From VRUE01 sp963708115 (GTDB lineage Bacteria; Actinomycetota; Thermoleophilia; Solirubrobacterales; 70-9): DNA of 64,000 bases. Of the stretch, positions 61,656 to 64,000 are shown in pieces (the stretch's first letter is position 1; each line of letters opens with the position of its first letter). Position numbers and translations under genes: made by a program. The notes under the pieces were generated by a model. It had not been told where the DNA came from, ran no database searches, and saw only the letters and a list, made by a program, of their open reading frames with translations. The stretch lies in NCBI GenBank assembly GCA_963708115.1, contig CAVPRX010000001.1, positions 1,054,001 through 1,118,000 on the forward strand, given 5' to 3'.

Positions 61656-62942
61656 GTGACACCACGGGTGACGACCTCAGCCCTGACCTCATTTCTGATC
61701 TGCTTGGGGGCAGTGGCCTCGGTCGTCGCCCTTGGTGGCTGCGGCGGCAGCGCCGAGGCCGGCCCGCCCAAGCTGAAGTGGTTCGTCGCGATCCAGCCGG
61801 GTGGCACGATCGAGACGGTCGCCGAACGCTGCTCGAAGGAATCAGGCGGCCGTTACGAGGTCGAAGCGGAATTCCTGCCGACCGACGCGAGCCAGCAGCG
61901 CGAACAGCTGGTCCGCCGCCTCGGCGCCGAGGACCCCTCGATCGACATCGTCGGCATGGACGTGATCTGGACCGGCGAGTTCGCCAACGCCGGCTGGGTC
62001 GAAGAGTGGAAGGGGGCCTTGAAGAAGCAGGTCACCGAAAAGGTCTTTTCCAACGTGATCGAGACCGCTTCCTTCGAGGGCAAGCTCTATGCGGCGCCCT
62101 TCAACACCAACACCCAGCTGCTCTGGTACCGCAAAGACCTCGTGCCGAAGCCGCCGCGCACCTGGGACGAGATGATCGACCAGGCCGAAAAGCTCGGGCC
62201 CGAGCGCTCCGGCACGATCCAGGTCCAGGCCAACCGCTACGAGGGCTTCATGGTCTGGGCCAACGCCCTGATCGAAAGCGCCGGCACGCCGATCCTCTCG
62301 GGGCCGGAAACGGTCGACCTGAAACAGGGCCCGACCGAAAAGGCGCTCGAGGTCATGGGGCGGCTGGCGAGCTCCTCCGCCGCCCCGCCGAGCCTCTCCA
62401 CCTCCGATGAGGACAGCTCCCGGCTGGCCTTCGAGGCGGGGGAATCGGCCTTCATGACCAACTACACGTTCGCCTACGCGAGCGCCCAGGCCGAAGCACC
62501 GGAAATCGGCAGGGAGATGGGCTACGCCCGCTTTCCGCGCGTCGATGCGAAACGGCCGAGCAAACCCCCGCTGGGCGGCTTCAACCTCGCCGTCAGCTCC
62601 TTCTCCAAGCACAAGGACGTCGCCTTCGACGCCGCCGCCTGCCTGGCGAATGGCCAAAGCCAGATGACCGCGACGGAACTGGACGGGCTGCCGCCTTCGC
62701 GGTCCGACCTCTACTCCACCAAAACCGTGACTGAGGCCTACCCCGGTTTCGCGCAGCTGGTCAAAAAGTCGATCGAGGACTCCGGCCCCCGCCCGACGAC
62801 GCCCGCCTACCAGGACGTCTCGCTGGCGCTGCAGCGCACGCTCCATCCCCCCGACAAGATCGACCCCGAAGACACGAGCTCGATCTACGGGGAACTGAAG
62901 TCGAACCTCGAAGACGCGGTCAAGCACGAAGGGCTGTTCTGA
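61656..62942 (+). CDS. Sugar ABC transporter substrate-binding lipoprotein (trehalose/maltose type)
   Basis: The start chosen is GTG 61656, eight bases after GGAGG; GTG 61635 is also open. The 428-residue protein has a lipobox VALGGCGGS after a hydrophobic signal, and then a family-1 solute-binding fold: LKWFVAIQPGGTIETVAERCSKESGGRYEVEAEFLPTDASQQREQLVRRLGAEDPSIDIVGMDVIWTGEFANAGWVEEW, AAPFNTNTQLLWYRKDLV and PRTWDEMIDQAEKL. The SIDIVGMDVIWTGEF segment resembles LpqY/ThuE-type trehalose binders. It delivers sugar to the permeases encoded downstream. Confidence 0.9.
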   Translation: MTPRVTTSALTSFLICLGAVASVVALGGCGGSAEAGPPKLKWFVAIQPGGTIETVAERCSKESGGRYEVEAEFLPTDASQQREQLVRRLGAEDPSIDIVGMDVIWTGEFANAGWVEEWKGALKKQVTEKVFSNVIETASFEGKLYAAPFNTNTQLLWYRKDLVPKPPRTWDEMIDQAEKLGPERSGTIQVQANRYEGFMVWANALIESAGTPILSGPETVDLKQGPTEKALEVMGRLASSSAAPPSLSTSDEDSSRLAFEAGESAFMTNYTFAYASAQAEAPEIGREMGYARFPRVDAKRPSKPPLGGFNLAVSSFSKHKDVAFDAAACLANGQSQMTATELDGLPPSRSDLYSTKTVTEAYPGFAQLVKKSIEDSGPRPTTPAYQDVSLALQRTLHPPDKIDPEDTSSIYGELKSNLEDAVKHEGLF

Positions 62943-63856
62943 TGGAGGCGAGCGTGCAACAGCACCCGGCAGGCAGCCAGCGGACGCGCTCCGAGCACCG
63001 CCTGGCCTGGATGCTGTGCGCCCCGGCGGTGATCGCGATGCTGGCCGTGACCGCTTACCCGATCGGCTACGCAATCGTCCTCTCGCTGCAGCAGATAGAC
63101 CTGCGCTTCCCCGACCAGAGCGGCTTCGTCGGGCTCGACAACTACACCGCCATCCTCAGCTCCGACCTCTGGTGGACCGACCTCTTCAACACCGTCTTCG
63201 TGATGGTCACCTCGGTCGCGATCGAGCTCGTCCTCGGCATGGCGATCGCCCTGGTCATGCACCGGGCGATATTCGGCCGCGGCATCGTCCGCACCTCGGT
63301 CCTGATCCCCTACGGGATCATCACCGTGGTCGCGGCCTTCGCCTGGCAGTTCGCCTTCGCGCCGGACACCGGCTTCGTCAACAACCTGCCGCTGATCGCC
63401 GAAGACATGGACTGGTTCGGCGGTCGCTTCAGCTCCTTCGCCGTGATCATCATGGCCGAGGTCTGGAAGACGACGCCCTTCATGGCGCTGCTCTTGCTGG
63501 CCGGGCTGGTGACGATCGACAGCCAGCTCTACGAGGCGGCGAAAGTCGACGGGGCCACGGCGTGGCAGCGCTTCACCCGCATCACCCTGCCGCTGATGAA
63601 GCCGGCGATCCTCGTCGCGCTGCTCTTCCGCACCCTCGACGCCTTCCGCGTCTTCGACACGATCTTCATCATGACCCGCGGTGCGCAGGACACCGAATCG
63701 GTCTCGATCCTCGGCTTCAACCAGCTGATCTCGCGCCTCAACCTCGGGCTCGGCTCGGCAGTCTCGGTGCTGATCTTCATCTGCGTCTTCCTGATCGCGT
63801 TCGTCTTCGTGCGCGGCTTCGGCGCGCGGGTCGAGGAAGGAAGGCCGGGTAGCTGA
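62942..63856 (+). CDS. Sugar ABC transporter permease (MalF/SugA-type)
   Basis: The 304-residue inner-membrane protein has six predicted helices and the EAA motif EAAKVDGATAWQRFTRITLPLMKPAI, where the ATPase docks. AWMLCAPAVIAMLAVTAYPIGYAIVLSLQ marks the first helix. Its ATG overlaps the upstream stop (TGATG). It forms the pore with the next permease. Confidence 0.93.
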   Translation: MEASVQQHPAGSQRTRSEHRLAWMLCAPAVIAMLAVTAYPIGYAIVLSLQQIDLRFPDQSGFVGLDNYTAILSSDLWWTDLFNTVFVMVTSVAIELVLGMAIALVMHRAIFGRGIVRTSVLIPYGIITVVAAFAWQFAFAPDTGFVNNLPLIAEDMDWFGGRFSSFAVIIMAEVWKTTPFMALLLLAGLVTIDSQLYEAAKVDGATAWQRFTRITLPLMKPAILVALLFRTLDAFRVFDTIFIMTRGAQDTESVSILGFNQLISRLNLGLGSAVSVLIFICVFLIAFVFVRGFGARVEEGRPGS

Positions 63857-63857
63857 G

Positions 63858-64000
63858 ATGGAACGTGGAAGCCGTGACTACGCGCTGTGGAGCATCGCCA
63901 TCCTGGCCGTGATCGTGGTCGCCCTGGTCCCCGTCGTCTGGCTGATCTCGATCTCACTGAAGCCGACCGACGCGGTCACCGACGGGCACTTCCTGCCCAG
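63858..64000 (+). CDS. Second sugar ABC permease (MalG/SugB-type), cut by the window end
   Basis: From ATG 63858 the frame reads MERGSRDYALWSIAILAVIVVALVPVVWLISISLKPTDAVTDGHFLP, the first membrane helix and the ISLKP loop typical of MalG-type permeases. It starts one base after the previous stop. The rest lies beyond base 64000. Confidence 0.88.
   Translation, partial: MERGSRDYALWSIAILAVIVVALVPVVWLISISLKPTDAVTDGHFLP

Overview
The window is high-GC bacterial DNA with strong codon bias. It most likely comes from an actinobacterium of the class Thermoleophilia (Solirubrobacterales-like). The supporting signs are an actinobacterial-type dnaK-grpE-dnaJ-hspR-clpB cluster, an inositol-lipid operon (Ino1, CDP-alcohol phosphatidyltransferase, PAP2 enzyme), a PucR-type regulator, an F420/flavin-type oxidoreductase, and a secreted collagen-like protein with a KKEVKSIAK-type juxtamembrane segment. 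The taxon is inferred from gene content only.

Layout. 1-3.3 kb: secreted or anchored surface proteins (a propeller-type protein cut by the window edge, a collagen-like protein and an unknown secreted protein). 3.3-11.6 kb: an accessory, defence-like block on the minus strand. It holds a PUA/EVE-like domain fused to a PD-(D/E)xK nuclease and coupled to a PucR regulator, a VapBC module, an XRE regulator divergent from an unknown gene, and a Pycsar-like pair. The pair consists of a DUF5706/PycTM-type membrane effector upstream of a roughly 1100-residue protein that joins a phosphoribosyltransferase-like domain to a class III nucleotidyl cyclase domain. 11.8-12.6 kb: a VOC protein plus a small secreted basic protein, duplicated at 15.3-16.2 kb.

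12.7-24.7 kb: an integrated element bounded by a perfect 49-bp direct repeat. The right copy is the 3' half of a tRNA-Glu gene and the left copy is the duplicated fragment. Inside are a frameshifted tyrosine integrase, a frameshifted excisionase, several HTH regulators, a TIGR02391-type protein, a DUF4041/GIY-YIG protein, a Ser/Thr kinase and unknown genes.

24.7-42.3 kb: host core genes. These are an SDR protein and a CDF metal exporter, the minus-strand argF-lgt-prmC-lysS row, an EEP hydrolase, a histone-like protein, an RlmD-type methyltransferase and an LLM oxidoreductase. They are followed by a uracil-DNA glycosylase coupled to a glycosyltransferase/PHP chimera, the PAP2-phosphatidyltransferase-Ino1 operon, a broken hydrolase, endonuclease III, a cytochrome c and a secreted His-rich EEP hydrolase. 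42.5-51.7 kb: the heat-shock operon, then a membrane protein and a two-catalytic-domain murein hydrolase. 51.8-61.6 kb: a purine biosynthesis region (purD, purE, purB, purC, purS, purQ, purL) interrupted by a second VapBC module, a small thiol-fold protein and a cytochrome P450. 61.6-64 kb: the start of a sugar ABC transporter (lipoprotein and two permeases, the last cut by the edge).

Five genes carry frameshifts or a stop (a zinc-ribbon gene, integrase, excisionase, an alpha/beta hydrolase, purD), several at homopolymers. This could be real decay or base-level assembly error. The purD case makes error plausible, because purine synthesis is otherwise intact here. The most interesting system is the Pycsar-like pair at 7.6-11.6 kb.
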